Program-made: the position numbers and the translations under genes
Origin: Chitinophagaceae bacterium
Lineage (GTDB): Bacteria > Bacteroidota > Bacteroidia > Chitinophagales > Chitinophagaceae
Direction of reading: 5' to 3'
Assembly: GCA_947454235.1 (NCBI GenBank)
Contig: CANGIY010000015.1
Location: 43,624 to 107,623, forward strand
Length of the DNA stretch: 64,000 bases
Part shown: in pieces, positions 8,920-17,477 of the stretch
Layout: each line of letters opens with the position of its first letter
Numbering within the stretch: the first letter of the stretch is position 1
Notes under the pieces: generated by a model
The model's input: the letters and a program-made list of their open reading frames with translations, nothing else
What the model was told of the DNA's origin: nothing
The model's database searches: none

Positions 8920-9873
8920 CTACTGTTCTGTTTTTTTCAAAATTTCTTTTGCCAGCGTAGTTATGTAGGTCTTTATACTTGTGGGCTGGGTGATATCAGC
9001 GGCATCACCCAGCATCATATACCACCTTGCGAATCCCCATAACGATGAGGTTAGGAAAGTCATTTCCACCCGTTCGCCCAGGTCGCGTTCTGATATGTAG
9101 CCATTGTAGTATTTCTGCTCACCAATAAAACGCATAGCGTGTTTATCAACTTCCATAACCACTGTATGCAGTTCGCGCTTTTGAGCCGTAATATCCTTTA
9201 GGAACGAACTGAGCGGTGCATGTTTCTGTTGAAAATGCTGGCCGGAAGCAACAATTTTAGATATTCTGTCAATCCTGAAACTGCGATAGTCTTCCCGTAG
9301 CCAACAATACGCAACAACGTACCATTTTCCTAATAGGAAAAAAATACCCACCGGCTCAATCTTCCTCGTCGTGAATTCCTGTGAATGGTTGGCAAAGTAA
9401 TCGATGGTGATGGTGGTTTTTTGCGCGATGCTTTTGAGTATGGTTTGCAGGTGTATTGAAGTACCCGCATCTTCAGGCAGGTACGGATTCCCGAGTACTT
9501 CTATGTGGTCGCTCATGGTCTCCAGGTGCGACTTGTCATCACCCCGCAGCACGGCCTTAATCTTCATCATCGCCGAATTGTACACATCGGCAGTTGTAGG
9601 GTCGGTGAACTTTTCAATCAGCTTTTCAGCGGTCATAAGGGCAGTAGCTTCTTCGCGGGTAAACATGACCGGTGGCAACCGATACCCATCCATAATTGAA
9701 TAACCTGTACCCGGCTCACCGATGATAGGCACACCCGCCTCTTCCAGCGTTTTCACATCCCGATAAACCGTCCTTAAACTAATGCCAAATTTATCAGCAA
9801 TATCCTGCCCCTTCACAACCTTTTTAGATTGCAACTGAATCAATATCGCCGAAATTCGATCAATGCGGTTCAT
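8920..9873 (-). CDS. YafY family transcriptional regulator (HTH_11 + WYL domain)
   Basis: This 317-residue protein starts with a winged helix (MNRIDRISAILIQLQSKKVV, then ISLRTVYRDVKTLEEAG as recognition helix). A linker and a WYL domain follow at about residues 140-220, containing FFLLGKWYVVAYCWLREDYRSFRIDRI. WYL domains sense nucleic-acid or small-molecule ligands, and YafY proteins act as local repressors or activators. The adjacent DinB-family gene on the same strand is the obvious target. Length and domain order are normal for the family. Confidence 0.9.
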   Translation of the reverse strand: MNRIDRISAILIQLQSKKVVKGQDIADKFGISLRTVYRDVKTLEEAGVPIIGEPGTGYSIMDGYRLPPVMFTREEATALMTAEKLIEKFTDPTTADVYNSAMMKIKAVLRGDDKSHLETMSDHIEVLGNPYLPEDAGTSIHLQTILKSIAQKTTITIDYFANHSQEFTTRKIEPVGIFFLLGKWYVVAYCWLREDYRSFRIDRISKIVASGQHFQQKHAPLSSFLKDITAQKRELHTVVMEVDKHAMRFIGEQKYYNGYISERDLGERVEMTFLTSSLWGFARWYMMLGDAADITQPTSIKTYITTLAKEILKKTEQ

Positions 9874-9993
9874 AAGAGTGAAGGTAGGGGAAAAGGTTCA
9901 AGATTCTTACAAAGCTGAAACGTAGGTGCTTATTCCTTTTATTGGATGGTGTGGTTGTTAGAGCCGAAAAATTAACTTTGCGAAAGAATCTAC

Positions 9994-10001
9994 TATCTTT
10001 G
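9994..10001 (+). promoter_or_regulatory. candidate -7 box before a 29-residue frame
   Basis: TATCTTTG at 9994-10001, and another consensus-like TAACTTTG at 9973-9980, lie just ahead of an ATG at 10005. That ATG opens a 29-codon frame ending at 10094, before the 256-residue orphan gene. The frame could be a leader peptide or a gene remnant. Confidence 0.3.
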
Positions 10002-10112
10002 AATATGAAAACACCCAACAATGTTATTCTCTCGCGATTTTGCGTTGACGATTTTATGGCGTTAATAATTGAATACTCGGGACTACACACTTAAAAGAAA
10101 ACTATTTAAAAT

Positions 10113-10883
10113 ATGTCTCAAAACAATCCTTCGAAAAACACTTTTGTGATAGTGCTGATTGCACTTTTAACTTTTGGCTCTTTTGTTACACAATCAAAAG
10201 ACAATAAGCTGGAATTCAAACACATGGGATATGACAAGAGAAATGTCTTTTATTTCAAACTCTCAGAATATAACGAACATGATTCATTAGTTGCTTATGA
10301 TACCATAGGGCTATTTTGTACTCCGGATAAAATGGAAATTAATGGTCAATTTATATCTTCATGGCGATTTTTGAACCTTATTAAAGGAAAATACATAACC
10401 AACAGAAAATTTGATTTTAACGGATATTCAGGAATTGTGGTTACCGATAGTTTACTGTTCATTCATCCCGACAGAGTTGATAAATACACACATTTTCAAT
10501 TTTGTCCCCATCCTTATTTTATGAATAATACTGCTATTGGGGAACCTATAGTATGGGATTTAGTTATCGGCAACCCGATGTACAATTTACCACCCTACTA
10601 CAATCTTGATACTAATTATAATTTCCATTTCTGCTATGTCTTTTCTGGTTTAGACTCAGTTTCATTTAAGGGTTGCGTGACACATAAGTATATTGCCTCC
10701 TCAACGTCGAAATTTGGCGTAACTACTGCAAACTATTTCTTGTGCAATGAGTATGGTTTAGTGAGAATGGAAGTCTATCCTTTAGATAAACATAAATATA
10801 TCTTTGAATACTACGGGAAAGATGCCGATAAAAAAGAAAAAGACTACTTCAATTTGAATAGCTCTATAGATAAAGTCTACTAA
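10113..10883 (+). CDS. membrane-anchored or secreted hypothetical protein
   Basis: I do not recognise this 256-residue protein. It has an N-terminal hydrophobic helix at about residues 11-28 preceded by a short polar stretch, consistent with a signal anchor or signal peptide. The rest is rich in Tyr, Phe, Asp and Asn with alternating β-strand character, containing three or four scattered cysteines and no catalytic motif I can identify. The gene is visibly richer in A+T than its neighbours and stands alone between two minus-strand operons, suggesting an accessory gene. The 9874-10112 upstream gap holds two -7-like boxes and a 29-codon frame. Confidence 0.75.
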   Translation: MSQNNPSKNTFVIVLIALLTFGSFVTQSKDNKLEFKHMGYDKRNVFYFKLSEYNEHDSLVAYDTIGLFCTPDKMEINGQFISSWRFLNLIKGKYITNRKFDFNGYSGIVVTDSLLFIHPDRVDKYTHFQFCPHPYFMNNTAIGEPIVWDLVIGNPMYNLPPYYNLDTNYNFHFCYVFSGLDSVSFKGCVTHKYIASSTSKFGVTTANYFLCNEYGLVRMEVYPLDKHKYIFEYYGKDADKKEKDYFNLNSSIDKVY

Positions 10884-10969
10884 AAACCGAACGAAATCCT
10901 ATCAATGCGGTTCGTAGGAGCGTAAGTAGAGGAAAAGTGAAGATTTTGGAAAAAACCAAACTCAATAAC

Positions 10970-11308
10970 TCACTTCTTCTTTGATGCCTTAGCTAGCTTG
11001 TTGAATGCAAGACACAAGCCTAACCAATGGTCAAATTCTGATTTGGAGCGATATCCATTTTCAGCGACAAAAACATAGCCTTTCATAGGCTTGCCGGTGA
11101 ATATCATTTCCCGGCACCCGTCTTTTTCAAGTGCCTGTTCGTAAGCATCCGGTCCTATTCGGCACATCAATTCATCACCTACTACACCAATACACATTTT
11201 CCCGTCTACCATGTAGCAAACACCTCCGAACATGTATTTTTCTTCTATGTCGTTACGAACAGCTAAGGCTTCTCTTATTCTGTCTGAAAGTTTCTCGTTA
11301 AATGCCAT
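10970..11308 (-). CDS. TfoX/Sxy N-terminal domain protein
   Basis: This 112-residue protein matches the TfoX N-terminal domain: EKYMFGGVCYMVDGKMCIGV, MCRIGPDAYEQAL, and GYVFVAENGY followed by an aromatic helix. Full-length TfoX/Sxy is a competence activator in gamma-proteobacteria, but stand-alone N-terminal domains like this are widespread and their role is unknown. It is the last gene of a four-gene operon, 3 bases after the second SRPBCC gene, and ends with a lysine-rich tail. Confidence 0.85.
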   Translation of the reverse strand: MAFNEKLSDRIREALAVRNDIEEKYMFGGVCYMVDGKMCIGVVGDELMCRIGPDAYEQALEKDGCREMIFTGKPMKGYVFVAENGYRSKSEFDHWLGLCLAFNKLAKASKKK

Positions 11309-11311
11309 ATT

Positions 11312-11761
11312 CTATCTGCTTTCCTCAACAATATGTTTCAAACCCTGCATAAATTGGTTTATCCCATTGTTAAATTGCTTCCTTACAACAAGCGCATCCA
11401 TCAATTTGCCAACAAATCCAAACTTTACCTCATATTCCATAGTCTGGTGAACTACTGTCATTCCGCTATTAGTGGAAAAGCTGTATGTACGTTTTAGGCT
11501 ATTGATAGGAAAGGTACAATTTGTTAATTGAATAGCTAATGAATGATCAGGTTGGAAACTGACTATTTTTTCTTCAAACCAGTTTTTCCCATCCTTCATG
11601 TATACCTTTCTCTTGGCATCAATACCGGTTCTGTCTTTCGATAATAACTCAACTTTGAGTACAGTTGGGTCGTACTTTTCGAGCGTTGGCATGTCTGCTA
11701 GTACCGCCCAAATTTTTTCGACCGACGCGTTGATTTCAATTTCGTTTTTTAAGATAGTCAC
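11312..11761 (-). CDS. SRPBCC (START-like) family protein
   Basis: This 149-residue protein has the Bet v1/START-like ligand-binding fold pattern: INASVEKIWAVLADMPTLEKYDP at the start, a central strand-rich part, and a long C-terminal helix (LMDALVVRKQFNNGINQFMQGLKHIVEE). Such proteins bind hydrophobic ligands or act as cyclases or hydrolases. The gene is third in the operon, 4 bases after another SRPBCC gene to which it is related in length and in the LxxLxxIxxVWAxLxDIxxL start pattern, suggesting an old tandem duplication. Confidence 0.85.
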   Translation of the reverse strand: MTILKNEIEINASVEKIWAVLADMPTLEKYDPTVLKVELLSKDRTGIDAKRKVYMKDGKNWFEEKIVSFQPDHSLAIQLTNCTFPINSLKRTYSFSTNSGMTVVHQTMEYEVKFGFVGKLMDALVVRKQFNNGINQFMQGLKHIVEESR

Positions 11762-11765
11762 TTGG

Positions 11766-12224
11766 TTATTTTGATAAAACTGTTTGAATATTACTTAAAA
11801 TTTGCCCATGTATTTTCCCCATTGTACGCTTCATCATTAAAGCATTGAGAACTGACGCAAAGATTGTAGCTGGCTGATAGTATGATTCGTTAATAATTTT
11901 TGTCCTGTGCTCTGAAACTTTTTCCAGATAGAAACAGAATCTTGTATTGTTCAACATCTTCGACATACCCATGCTATCCTCTACAACTGTCCATACAGTT
12001 TTCCTAAATGGTTCTAACTCAATGAGCCTTTCAGTCATAGTGCCTTTTTTGCCATTATTGCTCATTTCACACGTTCGGGTTCCATTTAATTGGTTCATTG
12101 TACCGTGTGCACTTACCACACCCGGATTTACCAGATGCAATTGTTTGATATCTGTAATAAGCGCCCAAACTCGGTCGATGGGTGCATTTACTACCAATTC
12201 ATTCCTTGCCTGCAACTTGCTCAT
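11766..12224 (-). CDS. SRPBCC (START-like) family protein
   Basis: This 152-residue protein shows NELVVNAPIDRVWALITDIKQLHLVNPGV at the start and a C-terminal helix (ASVLNALMMKRTMGKIHGQIL), as expected of SRPBCC polyketide cyclase-like proteins that enclose a hydrophobic ligand. It starts 4 bases after the VOC gene and ends 4 bases before the next SRPBCC gene. Function within the operon is unknown; small-molecule binding or detoxification is an inference from the VOC neighbour. Confidence 0.85.
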   Translation of the reverse strand: MSKLQARNELVVNAPIDRVWALITDIKQLHLVNPGVVSAHGTMNQLNGTRTCEMSNNGKKGTMTERLIELEPFRKTVWTVVEDSMGMSKMLNNTRFCFYLEKVSEHRTKIINESYYQPATIFASVLNALMMKRTMGKIHGQILSNIQTVLSK

Positions 12225-12228
12225 AGGT

Positions 12229-12597
12229 CTATTTCATTGAATGCAATGCAACTTTATTTCCTTCAGTATCTTCGAAATGAGCCATAAAACCATTAGGACC
12301 AATAGACGTTTTTGGAAGTACAATCTTTCCTCCGGCACCTTCCACTTTTGATAACACCGTACCCAAATCTTCACCACCATTCAAATAAATTAAACTACCA
12401 ACAGTTGCAGGAACATACCCCTGTGCTTGCGTAATGCAACCACCAATTCCATTTTGTAAGTCTGCCGGAAAAAATGCTGACTTCATGCCCGGCATTTCCA
12501 TAGTCATCATTTCAGCACTCAAAATAGCTTCATAAAAAGCTTTTGCCCTATCAAAATTTACTACTGGTATTTCAAACCAATTAACAGCGTTTTTCAT
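12229..12597 (-). CDS. VOC family protein (glyoxalase/bleomycin-resistance fold)
   Basis: This 122-residue protein has paired βαβββ modules: VNWFEIPVVNFDRAKAFYEAIL at the N-terminus and GGKIVLPKTSIGPNGFMAHFEDTEGNKVALHS at the end. These are the standard signatures of the vicinal oxygen chelate superfamily, whose metal ligands come from His and Glu residues in such strands. The ATG at 12597 is preferred over an earlier in-frame start at 12633 because a -7 box lies at 12618-12625. It is the first gene of the VOC-SRPBCC-SRPBCC-TfoX operon and is divergent from the GlxA-like regulator. Confidence 0.88.
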   Translation of the reverse strand: MKNAVNWFEIPVVNFDRAKAFYEAILSAEMMTMEMPGMKSAFFPADLQNGIGGCITQAQGYVPATVGSLIYLNGGEDLGTVLSKVEGAGGKIVLPKTSIGPNGFMAHFEDTEGNKVALHSMK

Positions 12598-12617
12598 CTT
12601 TTTGTTTTTAGTGAGCG

Positions 12618-12625
12618 CAAAGCTA
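12618..12625 (-). promoter_or_regulatory. -7 box for the VOC operon
   Basis: On the minus strand TAGCTTTG matches TAnnTTTG, 20 bases before the chosen ATG at 12597. It faces the opposite-strand box at 12697-12704. Confidence 0.5.
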
Positions 12626-12696
12626 GTGTCCAATTTAACACGGTATGTAGCGAAAAATAGACAATCTCAAGGGCATATTTGGACATAGTTTTATCA

Positions 12697-12704
12697 TAGA
12701 TTTG
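12697..12704 (+). promoter_or_regulatory. -7 box for the GlxA-like regulator
   Basis: TAGATTTG matches TAnnTTTG, 15 bases before the ATG at 12720. A TTTG at 12678-12681 is a possible but closely spaced -33 element. Confidence 0.5.
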
Positions 12705-12719
12705 TTCCAAAAAAAAGAG

Positions 12720-13718
12720 ATGAAGCACCTAACAATTCTAGTTCCAAACGGTCACCCAAATCCCATTACAATCATCAGCACTTTTATGGCTTTCATGCAA
12801 GCAGAAAAGCACCACACCCTGAAAACAGGTCAATCGGTATTTGGGCAAGTGACTATTGCAGGAACTTCAGACAAAGTAGATGTCTACAACGGTATTTTTT
12901 CGGTAACTCCAGTTAGAGATATTTCTGAAATTACAAAAACCGACCTCGTCATCATCCCTGCATTTTTGCCACAAACCAGCCCTGAACAAAATATAGGACT
13001 GAACGAAAAAATGATGGATTGGATAACACTTCAATATAAGCAAGGTGCAGAAATAGCCAGCCTTTGTACGGGCGCTTACCTATTAGCCGCAACCGGAATA
13101 GCCAATGGACAAAAATGTTCCATTCATTGGAATGACGCTGAAAAATTCAGAAGTATGTTTCCAAAGGTAGACTTGGTCGCTGACCAGGTAATCACTTACG
13201 AAAACGGGATTTATACCTGTGGTGGTGCTTTCTCATTTATGAACCTCATTCTATACTTATTGGAAAAAAATTACGGAAGAGAGATGGCGATTTTATGTTC
13301 TAAGCTGTTCCAAATTGATATCGACCGTTCCAGCCAATCGCCTTATATGGTTTTTAATGGACAAAAATCTCACAACGACCCCATTGTGTTGCGGGCTCAG
13401 GAATCAATTGAACAAAACATCACCGAAAAATTTTCGGTAGAATCATTGGCGCAGAAACTTGCTGTTAGCAGGCGAAATCTTGACAGGCGTTTCATCAATG
13501 CTACCGGGAACACCCCCAACGAATATGCACAAAGGGTAAGAATTGAATTAGCGAAAAAGCAGCTTGAAACCACTCGGAAAACAATTCAGGAAGTCATGTT
13601 CGAAGTGGGTTATTCTGACCAAAAAACCTTTCGCGATACATTTAAGAAAATCTCCGGGTTATCGCCACTTGAATACAAATCAAAATACAACAGAGACGCC
13701 GTTGTAAGCACACACTAA
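12720..13718 (+). CDS. GlxA family transcriptional regulator (DJ-1/PfpI + AraC HTH)
   Basis: This 332-residue protein combines an N-terminal DJ-1/PfpI-like domain (about residues 5-190) with a C-terminal AraC-type double helix-turn-helix (about 225-325). The DJ-1 part has SLCTGAYLLAATGI with the nucleophile-elbow cysteine at residue 116. The HTH part has SVESLAQKLAVSRRNLDRRF and EVMFEVGYSDQKTFRDTFKKISGLSPLEY. Such regulators control catabolic or detoxification genes. The start at 12720 is supported by the -7 box, which an upstream alternative would overlap. Its divergent position makes the VOC-SRPBCC-TfoX operon the likely target; the inducer is unknown. Confidence 0.9.
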   Translation: MKHLTILVPNGHPNPITIISTFMAFMQAEKHHTLKTGQSVFGQVTIAGTSDKVDVYNGIFSVTPVRDISEITKTDLVIIPAFLPQTSPEQNIGLNEKMMDWITLQYKQGAEIASLCTGAYLLAATGIANGQKCSIHWNDAEKFRSMFPKVDLVADQVITYENGIYTCGGAFSFMNLILYLLEKNYGREMAILCSKLFQIDIDRSSQSPYMVFNGQKSHNDPIVLRAQESIEQNITEKFSVESLAQKLAVSRRNLDRRFINATGNTPNEYAQRVRIELAKKQLETTRKTIQEVMFEVGYSDQKTFRDTFKKISGLSPLEYKSKYNRDAVVSTH

Positions 13719-13756
13719 TAGAGTTATCAATCCAACATCCCCCCTTCAACAACAAA

Positions 13757-13773
13757 AGCCACCTCTCGGTGGC
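13757..13773 (-). terminator. rho-independent terminator of purL
   Basis: AGCCACC and GGTGGCT form a 7-bp stem over a short loop; on the minus strand it is followed by TTTTGTTGTTG. It lies 26 bases downstream of the purL stop and also follows the convergent regulator gene. Confidence 0.7.
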
Positions 13774-13798
13774 TCTTGCAAATTATTTAATCATTGGG

Positions 13799-15997
13799 TT
13801 ACAGCATTTTTTCGAGTGCTGTATCGTATGCTTCTTTCCAATCGTTGAGGTAACCCCAGCTTTCGTTGTCAATCAAAATATCCTTGGTTGCGTTTACATT
13901 ACCAATGCGGCGGTGTGGCAAGCCCTTCAATTCTGCTTCAAACAAATGCTTTAAGTCAGGGTTTACTGTAACTACAATCCTGCTTTGAGATTCACCAAAT
14001 AAATACGCGTCTTTACGCATGTTTTCCATCGTAGCAACTGTAAAGCCTAAGCCGCTCGCCATTCCGCTTTCCAACAAAGTGGTGAACAAACCACCTTCTG
14101 AAACGTCGTGTGCTGACTTGATGAGTTTGTTGTTGATGAGGCGCAATACAGTTTGTTGCAATTGGAACTCGTCGTCTAAATCGAAGTGCGGTGCAGGTGA
14201 ATGTGTTTCGCCCACTATGTGGTGCAGGTATTCAGAACAGTTAAAATCTTCTTTTTCATGACCTAACACATAAATGCAATCGCCAGAGTGCTTGAAGCCA
14301 AGCGTCATTTTTTGGTCGAGGTTGTCTAATACACCCACCATACCAATGGTTGGCGTTGGGTACACAGGTCCGTCTTCGCTTTGGTTGTAGAAACTTACGT
14401 TACCACCAGTTACCGGCGTATCGAGCTTGCGACATGCCTCACCCATACCTGTAATAGCATGAACAAACTGATAGTATACTTCAGGGTTGTAAGGGTTACC
14501 AAAATTCAGGCAGTTGGTAATTGCCACCGGCACACCACCCGAACAAACAATGTTCCTCGCAGCCTCGCTCACGGCAATCATACCACCTTTGTAAGGGTCG
14601 GCCCATACGTAGCGGCTATTACAATCGGTAGTCACAGCCAAACCTTTTTGAGTACCATGCACCCTAATTACAGCAGCATCGCTGGCACTGTTGGTTTGGG
14701 TATTTCCTGTACCTACCATGCTATCGTATTGCTCCCAAATCCAACGTTTAGATGCAATGTTTGGTAGCTGAACCAGTTGCCAAGCCACCTCTTTAAGGTC
14801 GTTAGGCTGAGGTACTTTATTTGGATCGAAAGCAGCAATAGTTTTGAAATATTGCGGCTCGGTATATTCTCTTTTATAAACAGGAGCGCCACCGCCCAGT
14901 ACAAGGCTTTCAGCAGGCACATCAGCTACCATTTCGCCATCTTTGAAGTATTTCAATCTGCCATCGCCTGTTACCTCACCTATCTGCACGCAGTGGATAT
15001 CCCACTTAGTAAAGATGTCCTCAATCACTTTCTCCATGCCTTTTTTCACCACAATCAGCATACGCTCCTGGCTTTCGCTCAGCAGCATTTCCCATGCTTT
15101 CATGTTGTTTTGGCGTGTAGGTACTTTGTCAAGGTCAATAATCATACCATGCTCGCCCTTGGCACTCATTTCACTGGTGCTGCAAGTAATACCCGCTGCA
15201 CCCATATCCTGCATACCAATTACTGCACCTGTAGGTATCACTTCAAGGCATGCTTCCAATAATTTCTTTTCTTCGAATGGGTCACCCACCTGAACTGCAG
15301 GCAATTGCTCAACACTGTTCTCGCTGATATCAGCAGAAGCGAATGACGCACCGCCAATACCATCTTTACCGGTCGCAGCACCAACAATGAACACCGGATT
15401 GCCAACGCCATGTGAAGTTGCAGAAACAGTCTGGCCTTTTTTAACAACACCAACGCTCATTGCGTTTACAAGCGGGTTGGTTTGATAGCAGCTTTCGTAG
15501 TACACCTCACCAGCTACAGTAGGCACACCGAAGCAGTTTCCGTAGTGACCAATGCCCTTTACAACACCTTTAATGAGCCAGCGTGTTTTAGGGTTATCTA
15601 CTTTACCAAACCTCAAAGAGTTGAGTGAAGCGATTGGGCGTGCGCCCATTGTAAAAATATCTCTGTGGATACCACCTACACCGGTAGCTGCACCTTGGAA
15701 AGGCTCAATCGCCGACGGGTGGTTATGGCTTTCAATCTTGAAAACACAACCTAGGTCATCACCAATATCAATGAGACCGGCATTTTCATCACCTGCTTTC
15801 ACCAATACCCTACTGCCGTCGCGAGGGAGTGTTTTCAACCAGGTGATTGAGTTTTTATAGCTACAGTGTTCGCTCCACATCACCGAATACATTGCGGTTT
15901 CGGTAAAGTTGGGTGTGCGCCCCAGTATTTCTTTTATCTTTTCGAATTCTTCTTCTCTGAGTCCAAGTTTTACTGCTTGTTCAAGTGTTGCTGCCAT
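13799..15997 (-). CDS. purL: phosphoribosylformylglycinamidine synthase subunit PurL
   Basis: This 732-residue protein is the small (bacterial three-subunit type) FGAM synthase, which converts FGAR, glutamine-derived ammonia and ATP to FGAM in purine synthesis. It requires separate PurS and PurQ, which are not in this window. Landmarks are MYSVMWSEHCSYKNS near the N-terminus, ESHNHPSAIEPFQGAATGVGGI (ATP-binding), DMGAAGITCSTSEM, and GGNVSFYNQS plus SAHDVSEGGL in the second half. The two tandem AIRS-type domains are complete. The ATG at 15997 fits the family N-terminus exactly, yet a -7 box ends only 4 bases upstream, suggesting a leaderless or nearly leaderless transcript. Confidence 0.97.
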   Translation of the reverse strand: MAATLEQAVKLGLREEEFEKIKEILGRTPNFTETAMYSVMWSEHCSYKNSITWLKTLPRDGSRVLVKAGDENAGLIDIGDDLGCVFKIESHNHPSAIEPFQGAATGVGGIHRDIFTMGARPIASLNSLRFGKVDNPKTRWLIKGVVKGIGHYGNCFGVPTVAGEVYYESCYQTNPLVNAMSVGVVKKGQTVSATSHGVGNPVFIVGAATGKDGIGGASFASADISENSVEQLPAVQVGDPFEEKKLLEACLEVIPTGAVIGMQDMGAAGITCSTSEMSAKGEHGMIIDLDKVPTRQNNMKAWEMLLSESQERMLIVVKKGMEKVIEDIFTKWDIHCVQIGEVTGDGRLKYFKDGEMVADVPAESLVLGGGAPVYKREYTEPQYFKTIAAFDPNKVPQPNDLKEVAWQLVQLPNIASKRWIWEQYDSMVGTGNTQTNSASDAAVIRVHGTQKGLAVTTDCNSRYVWADPYKGGMIAVSEAARNIVCSGGVPVAITNCLNFGNPYNPEVYYQFVHAITGMGEACRKLDTPVTGGNVSFYNQSEDGPVYPTPTIGMVGVLDNLDQKMTLGFKHSGDCIYVLGHEKEDFNCSEYLHHIVGETHSPAPHFDLDDEFQLQQTVLRLINNKLIKSAHDVSEGGLFTTLLESGMASGLGFTVATMENMRKDAYLFGESQSRIVVTVNPDLKHLFEAELKGLPHRRIGNVNATKDILIDNESWGYLNDWKEAYDTALEKML

Positions 15998-16001
15998 GGG
16001 G

Positions 16002-16009
16002 CAAAAGTA
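16002..16009 (-). promoter_or_regulatory. -7 box abutting purL
   Basis: On the minus strand TACTTTTG matches TAnnTTTG and is separated from the purL ATG by only 4 bases, so transcription would start at or very near the start codon. Confidence 0.4.
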
Positions 16010-16065
16010 GGAATTTTTTTGAGGGGTATATGACCTATAATGGAATCAAAACTGAAAGTCTGAAT

Positions 16066-16099
16066 CAGAATTCACAGAATTTCAGAATTCACAGAATTT
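16066..16099. repeat. 17-bp tandem duplication
   Basis: CAGAATTCACAGAATTT occurs twice in perfect tandem at 16066-16082 and 16083-16099, just downstream of the GxxExxY gene. Similar GAATTC/GAATT words occur near 62900. Confidence 0.85.
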
Positions 16100-16137
16100 T
16101 TTGACATTAATGATGGCTGAATTACACGACAGAATTA

Positions 16138-16509
16138 TCATTTAGCACCTTTGAAAATTAGCTTGTGCTCCAAACTGTTTCCTCCAAAATTGACTAATAG
16201 TCCAACAGGTAAGTTATAAGCTGTAAGGTAATTCTTTGTTTGTGCAATGTGAGCCGGCAATAGTTCAATAACAGCTTTCAGCTCCACGATAATTCTCCCA
16301 TCAACAATGAAATCAACCCGCCTCGAACCCACTAATACCCCCTCGTAAAAAATATCCTGTTCAACCTCACGTTTAAAACCCAATTGTGCCTGAGCAAATT
16401 CTATCGCTAAACAACGTTGATAAATTACCTCCTGAAACCCGTTTCCAAGTTTACTGTGTACTTTCATAGCACACCCGATGATTTTATATGTTATGGGGTC
16501 AAAATTCAA
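16138..16509 (-). CDS. GxxExxY protein
   Basis: This 123-residue protein belongs to the GxxExxY family: KVHSKLGNGFQEVIYQRCL near the N-terminus, then VDFIVDGRIIVELKAV, which resembles a PD-(D/E)xK nuclease-like core (Asp, then Glu-x-Lys). Its molecular role is not established. Members are scattered in genomes and often lie in intergenic islands. The gene seems to start with TTG at 16509, since no ATG precedes the conserved helix. It stands alone, flanked by short GAATTC-rich repeats, which suggests insertion as an independent unit. Confidence 0.88.
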   Translation of the reverse strand: MNFDPITYKIIGCAMKVHSKLGNGFQEVIYQRCLAIEFAQAQLGFKREVEQDIFYEGVLVGSRRVDFIVDGRIIVELKAVIELLPAHIAQTKNYLTAYNLPVGLLVNFGGNSLEHKLIFKGAK

Positions 16510-16579
16510 ATTGCCTTTGTAAATTTCTACTCTATTTCAACGAAAATTCGGAAAATTCTAAAATTCTGCAAATTTTGAT

Positions 16580-17458
16580 TTAGTCCTTTTTCACCTTAAT
16601 CAATGCCAATTCATTTTTCTTATTGAACGCCTTTACGGGGTGTTTGATAGTGCCGTCGAATAAATTGAGGTTGGCGGTGTTGGGAGGGTCAGATCCTTCA
16701 TTTTCAGCTTTGATAATGATGGTGTGTACCTGATTATCGGGTAGTGCAATTTTGATGCGCTTTGGGGTGGGAGTTATGGTGTACTGCGTCAGCACATATT
16801 TTTTATCGAAGCCAATGCTCACAATGTCTCCGTCAAATCCGCCACCATCCCAAACATCTATCACAACTGTATCAGAATTCCATGTGTAGGAAACGTCGGT
16901 ACCCGCGGTAATCTTGGCTTGTTGTTCTTCTGCTTTCTTCTCTTCAACAACCGGTTCAGGCTCTTTAGGTGCCTGCTTTTTGCGCGCACTACCCATCGAC
17001 ACTTCAACGTCGTACTTATCATGCGAAGAAAATAATGACTGTAATTGACTGGCATTGGAGAATGTAAGCACACCAGGCGTACACGCTGTATTATCAATTT
17101 CTGCGCTCTTTGCTTTTCCTGTGAGCACATTATCTGTCATTTCCAGCGATGCATTTAGCAGACACATAAATGCCTGTGTGTGCACATCGTGCGAGGAAAG
17201 GATTTCCGTCTCTTTAAACTTGATTTTCTTTTTTTCTTTATCAATGGTGCCTCTTATAACCACCTTCGTAGCAACAGCGGTGTCGTAGGTGTAGCTTACC
17301 CCGGTTAGTATACCAAAAGAGTCTTTGGCAATAATTTTATAGGGGAACTCTTCACCCGTTTCCATTTTTAGTTTGCCAGATAAATAGATATCGGCAACCT
17401 GAGCCCTTCCGCACAAGGGGCTAAGAAACACACAACAAAAAATAATAAAATACTTCAT
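16580..17458 (-). CDS. secreted hypothetical protein
   Basis: I do not recognise this 292-residue protein. A signal peptide with cleavage near GRAQ (residue 20) is followed by a β-rich domain of about 130 residues, a charged linker at about 157-180 rich in Lys, Glu, Pro and Ala, and a second β-sandwich-like domain of about 110 residues with the pattern VVIDVWDGGGFDGDIVSI. The second domain resembles small calcium or adhesion modules only loosely. The gene has its own -7 box and follows the giant NHL-protein gene on the same strand. Confidence 0.8.
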   Translation of the reverse strand: MKYFIIFCCVFLSPLCGRAQVADIYLSGKLKMETGEEFPYKIIAKDSFGILTGVSYTYDTAVATKVVIRGTIDKEKKKIKFKETEILSSHDVHTQAFMCLLNASLEMTDNVLTGKAKSAEIDNTACTPGVLTFSNASQLQSLFSSHDKYDVEVSMGSARKKQAPKEPEPVVEEKKAEEQQAKITAGTDVSYTWNSDTVVIDVWDGGGFDGDIVSIGFDKKYVLTQYTITPTPKRIKIALPDNQVHTIIIKAENEGSDPPNTANLNLFDGTIKHPVKAFNKKNELALIKVKKD

Positions 17459-17477
17459 GAACCCGTCAGGATTTTGG

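Noticed and set aside
9860..10090. 76-codon minus-strand frame upstream of the YafY-like gene
   Set aside because: It overlaps the start of the regulator and has no family resemblance; likely a chance frame.
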